This document shows positions 8,376-17,176 of a stretch of 34,629 nucleotides of DNA, one piece after another. The notes beneath the pieces were generated by a model that saw only the letters and a list, made by a program, of their open reading frames with translations, searched no databases and had not been told where the DNA came from. Source of the DNA: Desulfobacteraceae bacterium (GTDB lineage: Bacteria; Desulfobacterota; Desulfobacteria; Desulfobacterales; Desulfosarcinaceae); assembly GCA_003599575.1 (NCBI GenBank), contig QZKV01000052.1:1-34629 (forward strand), written 5' to 3'. The number at the start of each line of letters is the position of its first letter. Within the stretch, counting starts at the first letter, position 1. Position numbers and translations under genes: made by a program.

Positions 8376-8759
8376 AATCCTCCGGTTCCGTGAGCAGCTA
8401 CTTCAGAATTTGCATATCATCTATGGCCCTGTCGAATGCTGGAAATATTGCGATCGGCATTGCACCGGCCAACGACGATTGATATCAGATTCACACAAAC
8501 GGATAAAGAACGGATCGCATGGCCCTGAAATTCGGTGCGCAAGAATGGATTTGCAATCGCCGCCCGGCCAAGACCTCCATGACACTCTTTTTCTTGGAGC
8601 AGCATCTTGAATCACACCCCAAATAGGGTTACAACCTTTCAAACGCGGGTAAAAGACCCAGGCCCTCGGTTCCGCAAAAAATGATTCGCAGTTGCAGGCA
8701 CACGGGCCCCCCGCGAAACTGCTCATCCGAAAAGCGATCCGATTTTCTTAAAGGAGACT
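8376..8759. other. Intergenic region between divergent mqnM and the DsbA-like gene
   Basis: This is 384 bp without a convincing gene. Minus-strand open frames at 8417-8605 and 8421-8726 lack a good Shine-Dalgarno and any recognisable motif, and their Cys/Pro/Arg-rich composition is unlike real proteins. Because mqnM and the DsbA-like gene point away from each other, promoters for both should lie here. I see no strong consensus pair. AAGGAG at 8751-8756 is the ribosome-binding site of the DsbA-like gene. Confidence 0.5.
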
Positions 8760-8762
8760 ATG

Positions 8763-9605
8763 ATGACCAGAATCAAAACGGTGCTGTTGATGATAACTCT
8801 GATGTTCTGCGCGTGGCCGGTCCAGGCCGAAATCGATAGCAAGCTGTTTAAAGAGTTCAAGCTGGGCTATTCCCCTTTGGATATAGAGCTCTCATTGAGC
8901 GGTCAACGGGTCTTTGTTCTGGATGATCAGGGACATCTGCGGATTTACAACATGGCCGGTGATTTGACGGATACGATCACGGTGGGCAAGCATGTCGATA
9001 AAATCAAGGTCAGCTCGCGCGACGATTTGCTCTTTCTCAGCAGCCGCGACACCAAAACCCTGCAGATATTGAGTTTGACCTATACCCACAATATCGATAT
9101 CTCCGGATCACCCTACCAGGGCCCTTCCAATGCACCGGTTGCCGTTGTGGTGTTCAGCGATTTCCAATGTCCCTATTGCGCAAAAATAAGGGCCATCATC
9201 GATCAGGTTCGCGGGCATTATGCAAAAGAGGTAAAATCGGTTTTCAAACATTTCCCGCTTCCCAGCCATAAATTCGCCCTGCATGCGGCCAAGGCGTCCA
9301 TAGCGGCCGATGCTCAGGGAAAATTCTGGCAGTTTCACGATCAGCTGTTTGAAAACTACAGCCAGATCGATGAAAAAAAAATCGAGGAAATCCGAACGGC
9401 CCTCAATCTCGACAAAACCAAATTCGAAAAAGTGATGGAGGCGCCCCAGACACTTGAAAAGATCACCAAAGACAGGCAGGAGGGCGAGCAAGCCGAAGTG
9501 CGCGGAACGCCGACGGTTTTTGTCAACGGCCGCATGGTGCGTCCGGCCAATTACGAAAACATCAAGGAGGCGGTCGAGGCGGCGCTGAAAGGACTGAAGA
9601 AATAA
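8763..9605 (+). CDS. Exported DsbA-family thiol-disulfide protein with N-terminal propeller-like segment
   Basis: The 280-aa product begins with a signal peptide (KTVLLMITLMFCAWPVQA, cleavage near residue 22). Residues about 30-112 hold repeated beta-strand patterns (LSLSGQRVFVLDDQGHLRIYN; ISSRD-like LFLSSRDTKTLQIL) that look like blades of a beta-propeller. Residues about 120-280 form a DsbA-like thioredoxin fold with the C136-P-Y-C139 active site after VVVFSDFQ, and a cis-Pro loop VRGTPTVFVNG. Two ATGs are adjacent (8760, 8763); the second has the better spacing (6 nt) from AAGGAG. The gene is the only plus-strand gene inside the menaquinone cluster and converges with mqnP, the stops lying 6 bp apart. 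It may be an isomerase or oxidase; the substrate is unknown. Confidence 0.85.
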   Translation: MTRIKTVLLMITLMFCAWPVQAEIDSKLFKEFKLGYSPLDIELSLSGQRVFVLDDQGHLRIYNMAGDLTDTITVGKHVDKIKVSSRDDLLFLSSRDTKTLQILSLTYTHNIDISGSPYQGPSNAPVAVVVFSDFQCPYCAKIRAIIDQVRGHYAKEVKSVFKHFPLPSHKFALHAAKASIAADAQGKFWQFHDQLFENYSQIDEKKIEEIRTALNLDKTKFEKVMEAPQTLEKITKDRQEGEQAEVRGTPTVFVNGRMVRPANYENIKEAVEAALKGLKK

Positions 9606-9611
9606 TCCCGG

Positions 9612-10439
9612 TCACATCAACAGCGGCGTAATGGCGCCCGCTACACCCGCCAGGGTGGCAATGGGGAAAAAGCGCTTCGGCACGGGGATAAAAGGCAGGT
9701 ACATCATTACGAAAAGCACCGCGGTGGCTGCAAACGCGGCCAGCGCGAAAGGTCTGCTTTCACGGGTATAAAGCAGCAGCCCCAAAATCAAAAGAGCGGT
9801 CAGGTGCACGGCCGCCGCCACGGTCTGGGCGCCGGCTGCCCCCAATGCGGCGGGCAGACTGTGAATGCCGTTGCGGCGGTCGCTCTCCAGATCCAAAAGC
9901 GCGTAAATAATATCTGCCCCGCTGAGCCAGAAAAAAACAAAACTTGAAAACAGCAACACCTGGACGCTGAAGTAAGGTTGGCCCGCAGCGGCCACATAAG
10001 CGCCCAGAGGCGCCAAGGCCAGGCAGAGACCGATGCCGAAATGGCACAAAGCGGTGTAGCGCTTCAAAAAGGAATATCCCATCAAAGGAATCAAGGGCAG
10101 CGGTGAAAGCGCAAGGCACCACGCGCCCAGAAAAACACACGCCGACAGGTACAGCAGCAGTCCGCCCAGGGCGATGCCCAGCGCCAGCCGCACGCTCATC
10201 GCCCCCGACGGCAACTCGCGCCCGGCCGTGCGGGGATTTTGAGCGTCGATACGGCGGTCGAAAATGCGATTGAACGACATGCCGAAGGTGCGCGCCCCAA
10301 TGGCGGCAAGAGCGATTGCCAGCAGGATTTCACTTTGCGGCAGTGTATATCCGGCGCCCATCCATGCGCCGGTGAGAAGCAGCGGCAGGCTGAAGGCGGT
10401 ATGTTCGACCTTGATGAAACGCAGTATCTTTCTGACCAT
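9612..10439 (-). CDS. mqnP: UbiA-family prenyltransferase MqnP
   Basis: This 275-aa integral membrane enzyme has many hydrophobic helices. The first Asp-rich motif is N57-RIF-D61-RRI-D65 followed by AQNPRTAGRELPSG, and the second is DLESDRRNGIHSLP; both are hallmarks of UbiA aromatic prenyltransferases that bind polyprenyl diphosphate through Mg2+. In a futalosine cluster the fitting role is MqnP, attaching the isoprenoid tail to 1,4-dihydroxy-6-naphthoate. I chose the ATG at 10439 (MVRKILRFIKVEHTAFSLP), where family similarity begins, although the upstream GGAG is 11 nt away. The frame remains open to 10793, but that extension runs into mqnB and has no family character. Confidence 0.92.
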   Translation of the reverse strand: MVRKILRFIKVEHTAFSLPLLLTGAWMGAGYTLPQSEILLAIALAAIGARTFGMSFNRIFDRRIDAQNPRTAGRELPSGAMSVRLALGIALGGLLLYLSACVFLGAWCLALSPLPLIPLMGYSFLKRYTALCHFGIGLCLALAPLGAYVAAAGQPYFSVQVLLFSSFVFFWLSGADIIYALLDLESDRRNGIHSLPAALGAAGAQTVAAAVHLTALLILGLLLYTRESRPFALAAFAATAVLFVMMYLPFIPVPKRFFPIATLAGVAGAITPLLM

Positions 10440-10603
10440 GCTGAGAATGACTCCGGAAATTCTGATGCTCAACATCACTGATGAGCTGGCATTTATTAGC
10501 GCACGTGCACGTTCACGAATTCTGCGCACAATTGGCCGAGCATCCATCACAATTCCGTCCAGATCACCGGCGTCGACCCGTGAGCTCGGCCCCTTCTCGC
10601 AGA

Positions 10604-11218
10604 TCACCGGTTGAGGACTTTCCACAACTTCTGGGCAATCTTTTCGCTGACCGTGGTCAGATTTTCCAAAAGCGTGCGGCGGTCCAGCGGTTGGGCATTG
10701 TCGGTGATGCCTTTGATCAACGTACAAGGCACTTGATAGTATTCGGCCACGCGTGCCACGGCCGCGCCCTCCATGTCCACCACATCGCCCCACTGAGCAA
10801 AAGCGGCCCGTGTATGGGTATCGAACACCGGCCGGTCGCTGGTCACCAGGCGTGCCTCAGGCAATTCGAGGAATTCCATGGGAACACACGCAATCGGCTG
10901 CAGTCGTTTGCCGAACACCTCATGATCGCCTTCCATGGCAGCGCTGATCCGCACCATTTGCCCCACCGCCAGATCGGCGTCGTCGCGCAAGGCCCCGCAG
11001 GCGCCGGCATTGACCAGACGCACCGCTTTGTGAGTGAGGATGAGGGCCTGGCCGGCCGCTGCCGCCGCCACCTTGCCCATACCGCTGACCGTCACCCGCA
11101 AGCCGGCTTGCAAGCCGGTTTGATAAACGGCAAAGGGTCTTTTTGCAGTGAGCTGCGCCTGACTGGCCATCAAAAATGGTCGCGCTTCCTGCAATGTCGC
11201 GAAAATCACACCAATCAC
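10604..11218 (-). CDS. mqnB: Futalosine hydrolase MqnB (nucleosidase family)
   Basis: The 204-aa product belongs to the nucleoside phosphorylase/MTA-SAH nucleosidase family. It has VTVSGMGKVAAAAAGQALI near the N-terminus, VNAGACGAL, and VVDMEGAAVARVAE, whose MEGAA acid contacts ribose. ITDNAQ near the end is the family's Asp-containing base-binding block. In this cluster the expected role is removal of hypoxanthine (or adenine, after aminodeoxyfutalosine) from futalosine to give dehypoxanthine futalosine. It starts with GTG at 11218, overlapping the mqnD stop as GTGA, so it is coupled to mqnD. A housekeeping MTA/SAH nucleosidase is the alternative, but the context favours MqnB. Confidence 0.88.
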   Translation of the reverse strand: MIGVIFATLQEARPFLMASQAQLTAKRPFAVYQTGLQAGLRVTVSGMGKVAAAAAGQALILTHKAVRLVNAGACGALRDDADLAVGQMVRISAAMEGDHEVFGKRLQPIACVPMEFLELPEARLVTSDRPVFDTHTRAAFAQWGDVVDMEGAAVARVAEYYQVPCTLIKGITDNAQPLDRRTLLENLTTVSEKIAQKLWKVLNR

Positions 11219-12018
11219 GCTAAAAGTCCTGCCTGCCGCGCACGGGTTTCCAAAACATCCACCGCCCGCCAGCCTTCAATCCCCAGATCCATGCTGAAAT
11301 CATTGACAAAAGTGTCGATATGCGCCCGCAGGACATCGGCGGTCATTTCCTGGGCGTGCGACCGGATGTAAGGCAGGGCCGCATCCGGCTCACGGCGGGC
11401 CAGCAGGATGCTTTGACGGATATCCTCTTCCAATTGTTCGATCAGGGCTGATGGCAGCCGCCGGTGGGCGGCGATACATCCCAGGGGGATCGGCAGCCCG
11501 GTGAGTTCTTCCCACCAGGCACCCAGGTCGACCACGGCCTGAAAACCGGCCGACTCGAAAGTAAACCGGCTTTCGTGGATGATGACACCACAGTCGGCCC
11601 GGCCGTCGTTCAGAGCTGCAAAGATCTGGTCGTAGGGAATGAAGCGGACCTGGCGGGCTTGTGGCGCCCACAGGCGAAACAGCAGGTGGGCCGTGGTCCA
11701 CTGTCCCGGCAACACCACCCGGCAGGCGGCCATGGCATTGCCGGGCAGCGCCCTTGCAGCAATGACCAGCGGGCCGCAGCCGTATCCCAGGGCGCCTCCG
11801 CTGGACATCAGATGATACCGATCGCGAAGCTTAAGCCATGCGTAGAAGGAAAGCTTGGTGACATCCAGCCGCTCCTCGAAAGCCATCCGGTTCAGGGTTT
11901 CCACATCATGCAGCGATACCTGCAGGCGGTGCCCCACGGGCCGTAGAGGTCCGTTGACCAGGGCGTTGAAAATGAAGGTATCATTGGGGCAGGGCGAAAA
12001 GCCCAGCGTGATGTCCAC
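11215..12018 (-). CDS. mqnD: 1,4-dihydroxy-6-naphthoate synthase MqnD
   Basis: The 267-aa product opens with LGFSPCPNDTFIFNALVNG, the signature start of MqnD. LDVTKLSFYAW, SSGGALGYGCGPLVIA, DCGVIIHESRFTF and LGAWWEELTGLPIPLG follow, all family landmarks. The enzyme opens cyclic dehypoxanthine futalosine to 1,4-dihydroxy-6-naphthoate, the head group of menaquinone. The GTG at 12018 is supported by AAGGAG five bases upstream. It is the first gene of the mqnD-mqnB-mqnP run and is separated from the aminotransferase gene by about 100 bp containing a direct repeat of CGATCGTTTT. Confidence 0.93.
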   Translation of the reverse strand: MDITLGFSPCPNDTFIFNALVNGPLRPVGHRLQVSLHDVETLNRMAFEERLDVTKLSFYAWLKLRDRYHLMSSGGALGYGCGPLVIAARALPGNAMAACRVVLPGQWTTAHLLFRLWAPQARQVRFIPYDQIFAALNDGRADCGVIIHESRFTFESAGFQAVVDLGAWWEELTGLPIPLGCIAAHRRLPSALIEQLEEDIRQSILLARREPDAALPYIRSHAQEMTADVLRAHIDTFVNDFSMDLGIEGWRAVDVLETRARQAGLLA

Positions 12019-12122
12019 GCAAACTCCTTATTAACGGCCGATCGTTTTAACGACGATCGTTTTGAGCTTTGGCCGAGCGATATCCGTGCCCATAAACGAA
12101 ATTGAATGAATGGACGGTTGAT

Positions 12123-13259
12123 TCAGGACTTATAGAACTCCTGAATGGTCTCCACCACGTACGTCAGCTGATCTGCGCTCAGCTCCGGATAAATCGGCAA
12201 TGCCAGAGTCTCCCGCGAGGCCCTTTCCGATGCGGGGAAATCACCTTCCTTGTAATTCAGGTAGGCGAAGCAGGCCTGCCGGTGCAGCGGAATCGGATAG
12301 TAAATTTCACAGCCGATGCCGTTTTCCACCAGGTGATCGCGCAATGCGTCACGCCCCTCGGGCACCCGGATAACAAATTGATTGTAGATGTGACGGCTTT
12401 GCACTTCGACAGGCAATTGGATCAGCTTGCTCAGACCGGCTTGCTCGAACAATTTGCGATAGGTGGCGGCATTGCTCCGCCGTGCGCCCGTCCAATCGTC
12501 CAAAAAAGCCAGTTTCACCGCCACTATGCCCGCCTGCAAGGCATCCAGCCGGAAATTGCCGCCGATGACGTGGTGGTGGTATTTGGGGGCCATGCCGTGC
12601 ATGCGCAGCAAGCGCAGCTGCCGGTCCATCTCTTCCGATCGGGTGGTAACGAGCCCGCCGTCGCCGAAAGCGCCTAAATTCTTCGAAGGGAAAAAAGAGA
12701 AACAGCCGAAATCGCCCAGGCTGCCGGCGCGCCGGCCCTCGTATTCAGCGCCGATCGCCTGGGCGGCATCTTCCACGACCCGCAGATCATGTTGGCGGGC
12801 AATCCCCAGAATAGGGTTCATGTCGGCGCATTGGCCGTACAAGTGCACCGGAACCACGGCCTTGACGGTCGGCCGTTCGGAGGGACCCAGCGCATCCAGA
12901 TAATCCCCCAGCCGGGTGGGGTCCAGATTATAGGTCAACGGGTCGATATCCACGAAAACCGGCCGCGCCCCCACGCGCGCAATGGCTCCGGCGGTGGCGA
13001 AAAAGGTGAACGGGGTGGTGATCACCCGATCTCCCGGCCCTATGCCGGCCGCCATCAGGGCCATGATCAACGCATCGGACCCGGATGATACGCCGACGGC
13101 ATGGGGTGTCCGGCAATATCGGGCCATTTGGGCTTCCATCTGTTCAACCTGCGGTCCCAGAATGAACATCTGGCTTTCACAAATTTCATCTATACGGGCC
13201 CGCACTTCTTCCTTGATGGTCCGATACTGCGCCTTTAGATCCAGAAGAGGAACTTTCAT
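12123..13259 (-). CDS. DegT/DnrJ/EryC1/StrS-family PLP aminotransferase
   Basis: The 378-aa product is a sugar-nucleotide aminotransferase-type PLP enzyme. Visible are [45 protein letters not shown] (D164 contacts the pyridine nitrogen) and [16 protein letters not shown] with the Schiff-base lysine K193. The C-terminal [14 protein letters not shown] and [11 protein letters not shown] blocks are typical of members such as WlbE/PglE/DesV that aminate keto-sugars for surface glycans. No other sugar-modification genes adjoin it, so the substrate is open. The Shine-Dalgarno is weak (GGAA). It is transcribed with the strand of dnaE upstream (176 bp gap) and mqnD downstream, but is probably functionally independent of both. 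Confidence 0.87.
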   Translation of the reverse strand: MKVPLLDLKAQYRTIKEEVRARIDEICESQMFILGPQVEQMEAQMARYCRTPHAVGVSSGSDALIMALMAAGIGPGDRVITTPFTFFATAGAIARVGARPVFVDIDPLTYNLDPTRLGDYLDALGPSERPTVKAVVPVHLYGQCADMNPILGIARQHDLRVVEDAAQAIGAEYEGRRAGSLGDFGCFSFFPSKNLGAFGDGGLVTTRSEEMDRQLRLLRMHGMAPKYHHHVIGGNFRLDALQAGIVAVKLAFLDDWTGARRSNAATYRKLFEQAGLSKLIQLPVEVQSRHIYNQFVIRVPEGRDALRDHLVENGIGCEIYYPIPLHRQACFAYLNYKEGDFPASERASRETLALPIYPELSADQLTYVVETIQEFYKS

Positions 13260-13434
13260 AGGTTATTCCGATCCAATTGGTTGGTTTTCCATATGCGGTC
13301 AACGCGCCCCGATCCCTACCCTGATGGTGCCTGACATCGGCGCAGGGGTCGCTGGCGGAATCGAATCCTCTTGCAGGGGATGCCCTAAGCTCATTTCTAC
13401 CAGTGACGCCCATGAATCCCAAAATGCCAAGGCC

Positions 13435-16400
13435 CTATTTTTTCCATCCCGCGCCATTGCCTTTGCGGCCCTTGCGGCCGTTTTCCGGCGCCGCTTTGAT
13501 TTCTCCGCAACGGGTTTCCACCGCGGGGTAGCCGAGCAAAGCGTTGACTTCGCGGCTCATGGCGTCACCGGGTTGAAGGCGCAACTCATCGGACATGGCA
13601 ACGATCGTCTCCACATCGCCTTCCGTCCGCAGATGCAGCCACCCGGAACAGTCTCCGGGATAGCGTCGCACGATGTCGCGCAACTGCGCCAAGATGGGCC
13701 GGTCCACGCGCGCTGCGTCGATCGTGAAATGAACTTCCGCCGTCCATAAGTTTTCCGCCTCTTCCATGTCGATGATGGTGTCGGCCAGCAGTTTGGCGCC
13801 TTTTTCTTCTTTTTGCAGTTTTCCCTGAACAAATATGGGCCGATCATCGGTCAGCAGCAGTTGACAAGCGGTATACACCGAAGGAAAGATGACCACCTCT
13901 ATACTGCCCTCTATATCTTCCAACTGGATGAAGGCCATCAGTTCTTCCTTTTTGGTGCGGATCACTTTGCGACCGGCGACCATGCCGCCCAGGCGCACGA
14001 TCTTTCCGTCAGGGCAGTCTTCGGCGCTGCCGCTGGTGATACTGCCGAACTTGGCCATCGTTTTCAAGTGCGGGTCCAATGGGTGACCGGAGATATAAAA
14101 ACCCAGGGCCTCTTTTTCGCGCATCAAGCGCTCGCGTTCCCCCCATTCGGAAAGATCCGGCAGTGGGGGCGGCGTCATCGACAGGGTGCAGTCCTGGCCG
14201 TCGTCAAAAAGGCCCATCTGCGGATCGCAGCGTTCTTTCTGCACTTTTTGGCCGTATTCCAAAGCCTCTTCGAGCACCGCCATCATGCGGGCCCGATTGC
14301 CGCCAAGCGAATCGAAGGCACCGCAGGCAATCAGGCCTTCCACGACTCTTTTGTTGACCCTGCGCAGATCGACCCGTTCGCAGAAGTTGAAAAGAGAAGT
14401 ATAATCGCCGTTGGCCCGGCGCTCCTCGATGATGGCTTCGACGGCACCCTCGCCCACGTTCTTGACGGCCACCAGCCCGAAGCGGATTTTGCCGTCGGAC
14501 ACGCTGAATGTGGTGTCGCCGCTGTTGACGTCCGGCGGCAGTACATCGATTTGATGGGTGCGGCATTCGTGAATGTATTTGACCACCCCGTCAATGGAGT
14601 GCATTTCACTGGTCAGCAGCGCCGCGATAAATTCCACGGGGAAGTGCGCTTTGAGATAGGCGGTCTGATAAGCGATCAAGGCATATGCGGCGCTGTGGGA
14701 TTTGTTGAAGCCATAGCCGCCGAATTTTTCCATCAGGTCGAACAGGGCAATGGCTTTCTTCTCGTCATGCGCGTTGGCCACCGTGCCCTTGACAAAGCGC
14801 TCGCGGTGCTCGGCCATCATAGCAGCGTTCTTCTTACCCATGGCCTTGCGCAGCCCATCGGCTTCACCCATCGTATAGCTGGCCAGTGCGCCGGCGATTT
14901 TCATCACCTGTTCCTGGTAGACAATCACCCCGTAGGTCTCTTTGAGGATCGGCGCAAGTTCCGGCAGCATGTATTCGACCACTTTGCGGCCGTGCTTGCG
15001 CTCGACAAAATCATCCACCATGCCGCTGTCCAGCGGACCGGGGCGGTAAAGCGCCACCAGCGCGGTCACATCGTCGAAGGATTCAGGTTTCAAGCGCACC
15101 AGCAGATCCTTCATCCCCGAACTTTCCAGTTGAAAAACACCTGTGGTATCGCCGGCGTCCAACAGGGCATAAGTGGCTGCATCATCAAGCTCGAGATTGG
15201 AAATATCGGGCGGTGTTTTGCCTTGCTGGCTGATCAGTGCCAGGGTGTTGTCAATGACGGTCAGGTTGCGCAAACCGAGAAAATCGAATTTCACCAGTCC
15301 GATCTGTTCGACCAGCTTCATGTCGAACTGCGTTACAACTTCACCCTTTTTCCCTTTATACAAAGGCAGGTAATTGACCAGCGGTTTGTCGCCGATCACA
15401 ACGCCGGCCGCATGTGTGGAGGCGTGCCGCGGCAATCCTTCCAAGGTGCGGCAGATGTCGATCAGTTCGGCCACCTCGGAGCGGCCGGCCTGCAGTTCGC
15501 GCAGTTGCGGCTCCTGTTCGAGGGCCTGATCCAGCGAGATGTTGAGCACATCCGGCACCAACTTGGCAATCGCGTCCACCTCGTTGAGGGGAATTCCCAG
15601 AGCCCGTCCGACGTCGCGGATCACCGCGCGGGTCTTGAGCTTTCCAAAGGTGATGATCTGGGCCACGTAGTCCCAGCCGCCGTAACGCTCGACCACATAC
15701 TTGAAGACCGTTTCACGGCCGTTGATGCAAAAATCCACGTCGATATCCGGCATGCTGATGCGGTCGGGATTCAAAAACCGTTCGAACAGCAGGCCGTGCA
15801 CCAGGGGGTCCAGATCGGTGATCCCCAAAGCGTAGGCCACGAGACTCCCGGCCGCAGATCCGCGTCCCGGCCCCACGGGAATCTTGTTTTGCTTGGCGAA
15901 ATTGATGAAATCGGCCACGATCAGAAAATAGCCGGGAAATCCCATTTTGTTGATGACGCCGATCTCGTACTCCAAACGCCGGCGATAGGTCTGTTCGTCC
16001 GCGTGCGGATTCCGCGTGCTGATCAGCGCCCATACCCGCTCAAAACCTTCGCGGGCCTTACGCGCAAAAAGTTCTTCGGCGCTCAACCCGGAGGGATCTT
16101 TGAAGAAAGGGAAATGGTAACTGTCGAAGTCGAAGGACACATGACAGCGGTTGGCGATTGCGACGGAATTTTCGATGGCGCCCGGGAAATCGCTGAAATA
16201 GGAGGTCATCTCTTCTTTGGACTTGAAGTACAGCTGATCCGTACGGAAACGAAAGCGATCCTGGTCGTTGATCGTTTTGCCGGTCTGTACGCACAGCAGC
16301 ACATCGTGGGCGCGCACATCGGTCTTATTCAAGTAGTGGCAATCGTTGCTGGCCACCAGGGGAATCCCCAGCTTTACGCTCATCTCGCGCAAGGCCGCAT

Positions 16401-16971
16401 TGACCACGTCCTGGACATCGATGCCGTTGTTCTGCACTTCCAGAAAAAAATTATTTTCACCGAAAAGCCCCTGATAAAAACGCGCCGTTTCCTCGGCCCG
16501 GTCCAGCTGCCCCTCCTTGATCAGTTGCGGGATTTCGCCATGCAGACAGGCCGACAAGCCGATCAGTCCGTTGCAGTGCTCGCGCAGGACCTGCTTGTCG
16601 ATCCGCGGGCGATAATAGAAACCTTCGGTCTGGGCCATGGTGCTCAAACGGCACAGATTGCGGTAGCCCTCCTGGTTTTCAGCCAGCAGAACCAAATGCG
16701 TGAGCCCCTTGGCATCCAGCGGGGTTTTGTCGGAAAGGCTCCGCGGAGCAATGTAACATTCGCAGCCGATCACCGGCTTGATGCCGGCCTTGAGGGCTTT
16801 CTGGTAAAATTCCATTACATTGAACATGGTGCCGTGGTCGGTCACGGCCACGCTGTGCATGCCGAACTCTTTGGCGCGCTGAAACAAGGCGTCCAGCCGG
16901 ATGGCGCCGTCCAGCAGGCTGTACATGGTATGCACATGGAGATGTACGAAGTCGGGGGGAGGTTGGGTCAT
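13435..16971 (-). CDS. dnaE: DNA polymerase III alpha subunit DnaE
   Basis: The 1178-aa product is the replicative polymerase. The N-terminal PHP domain shows VHLHVHTMYSLLDGA and AVTDHGTM. The palm domain has PDIDVDFC with D409 and D411 in the positions of E. coli D401 and D403. FVGPGRGSAAGSLVAYALG-like sequence precedes it, and GVIVYQEQVM and GYGFNKSHSAAYA follow. The C-terminus includes an OB-fold (VRLGGMVAGRKVIRTKKEE region). The ATG at 16971 has AAGGA five bases upstream and begins just before the PHP domain, giving a usual family length; a longer frame to 17076 has no support. A 1133-codon open frame lies antisense and is a shadow. Confidence 0.97.
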   Translation of the reverse strand: MTQPPPDFVHLHVHTMYSLLDGAIRLDALFQRAKEFGMHSVAVTDHGTMFNVMEFYQKALKAGIKPVIGCECYIAPRSLSDKTPLDAKGLTHLVLLAENQEGYRNLCRLSTMAQTEGFYYRPRIDKQVLREHCNGLIGLSACLHGEIPQLIKEGQLDRAEETARFYQGLFGENNFFLEVQNNGIDVQDVVNAALREMSVKLGIPLVASNDCHYLNKTDVRAHDVLLCVQTGKTINDQDRFRFRTDQLYFKSKEEMTSYFSDFPGAIENSVAIANRCHVSFDFDSYHFPFFKDPSGLSAEELFARKAREGFERVWALISTRNPHADEQTYRRRLEYEIGVINKMGFPGYFLIVADFINFAKQNKIPVGPGRGSAAGSLVAYALGITDLDPLVHGLLFERFLNPDRISMPDIDVDFCINGRETVFKYVVERYGGWDYVAQIITFGKLKTRAVIRDVGRALGIPLNEVDAIAKLVPDVLNISLDQALEQEPQLRELQAGRSEVAELIDICRTLEGLPRHASTHAAGVVIGDKPLVNYLPLYKGKKGEVVTQFDMKLVEQIGLVKFDFLGLRNLTVIDNTLALISQQGKTPPDISNLELDDAATYALLDAGDTTGVFQLESSGMKDLLVRLKPESFDDVTALVALYRPGPLDSGMVDDFVERKHGRKVVEYMLPELAPILKETYGVIVYQEQVMKIAGALASYTMGEADGLRKAMGKKNAAMMAEHRERFVKGTVANAHDEKKAIALFDLMEKFGGYGFNKSHSAAYALIAYQTAYLKAHFPVEFIAALLTSEMHSIDGVVKYIHECRTHQIDVLPPDVNSGDTTFSVSDGKIRFGLVAVKNVGEGAVEAIIEERRANGDYTSLFNFCERVDLRRVNKRVVEGLIACGAFDSLGGNRARMMAVLEEALEYGQKVQKERCDPQMGLFDDGQDCTLSMTPPPLPDLSEWGERERLMREKEALGFYISGHPLDPHLKTMAKFGSITSGSAEDCPDGKIVRLGGMVAGRKVIRTKKEELMAFIQLEDIEGSIEVVIFPSVYTACQLLLTDDRPIFVQGKLQKEEKGAKLLADTIIDMEEAENLWTAEVHFTIDAARVDRPILAQLRDIVRRYPGDCSGWLHLRTEGDVETIVAMSDELRLQPGDAMSREVNALLGYPAVETRCGEIKAAPENGRKGRKGNGAGWKK

Positions 16972-17020
16972 TGCTTCCTTTTCAGTTTGCTCCTTGGTAC
17001 GCCGGACGTTTGCCAACCTG

Positions 17021-17041
17021 CCCGGGGCGGTTGGCCCCGGG
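17021..17041. other. Perfect GC hairpin in the guaB-dnaE gap
   Basis: CCCGGGGC (17021-17028) and GCCCCGGG (17034-17041) form an 8-bp perfect stem with loop GGTTG. It lies about 50 bp upstream of dnaE in the 205-bp gap after guaB. No T-run follows on the minus strand, so it is not a standard intrinsic terminator. It may shape the dnaE leader RNA or be incidental in GC-rich DNA. Confidence 0.4.
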
Positions 17042-17176
17042 GCGGCCTGCCATGTGGAGTTGATCCAGGTCCGCAAATTCGCCGTCTGCCCTTAGGCCTG
17101 AGCCCAAGCGGACAGGTGCACGTGCAGCCGGAAAACAGGCCAACGAAAACGATGCAACGGCGAACGGGCCGGCGCT

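Noticed and set aside
7216..8610. 464-codon plus-strand open frame across the UbiD/UbiX genes
   Set aside because: It overlaps two well-supported genes on the other strand and has low-complexity Arg/Gln/His composition.
8417..8726. Two overlapping minus-strand frames between mqnM and the DsbA-like gene
   Set aside because: Weak start signals, no motif, and unusual Cys/Pro/Arg composition; better treated as a control region.
10440..10793. N-terminal extension of the mqnP frame
   Set aside because: The added ~118 residues overlap mqnB, lack hydrophobic helices and have no UbiA similarity; the start at 10439 fits the family.
12030..12070. Direct repeat CGATCGTTTT in the gap between mqnD and the aminotransferase gene
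   Set aside because: Only two copies of a short partly palindromic sequence; too little to call an operator or mobile-element end.
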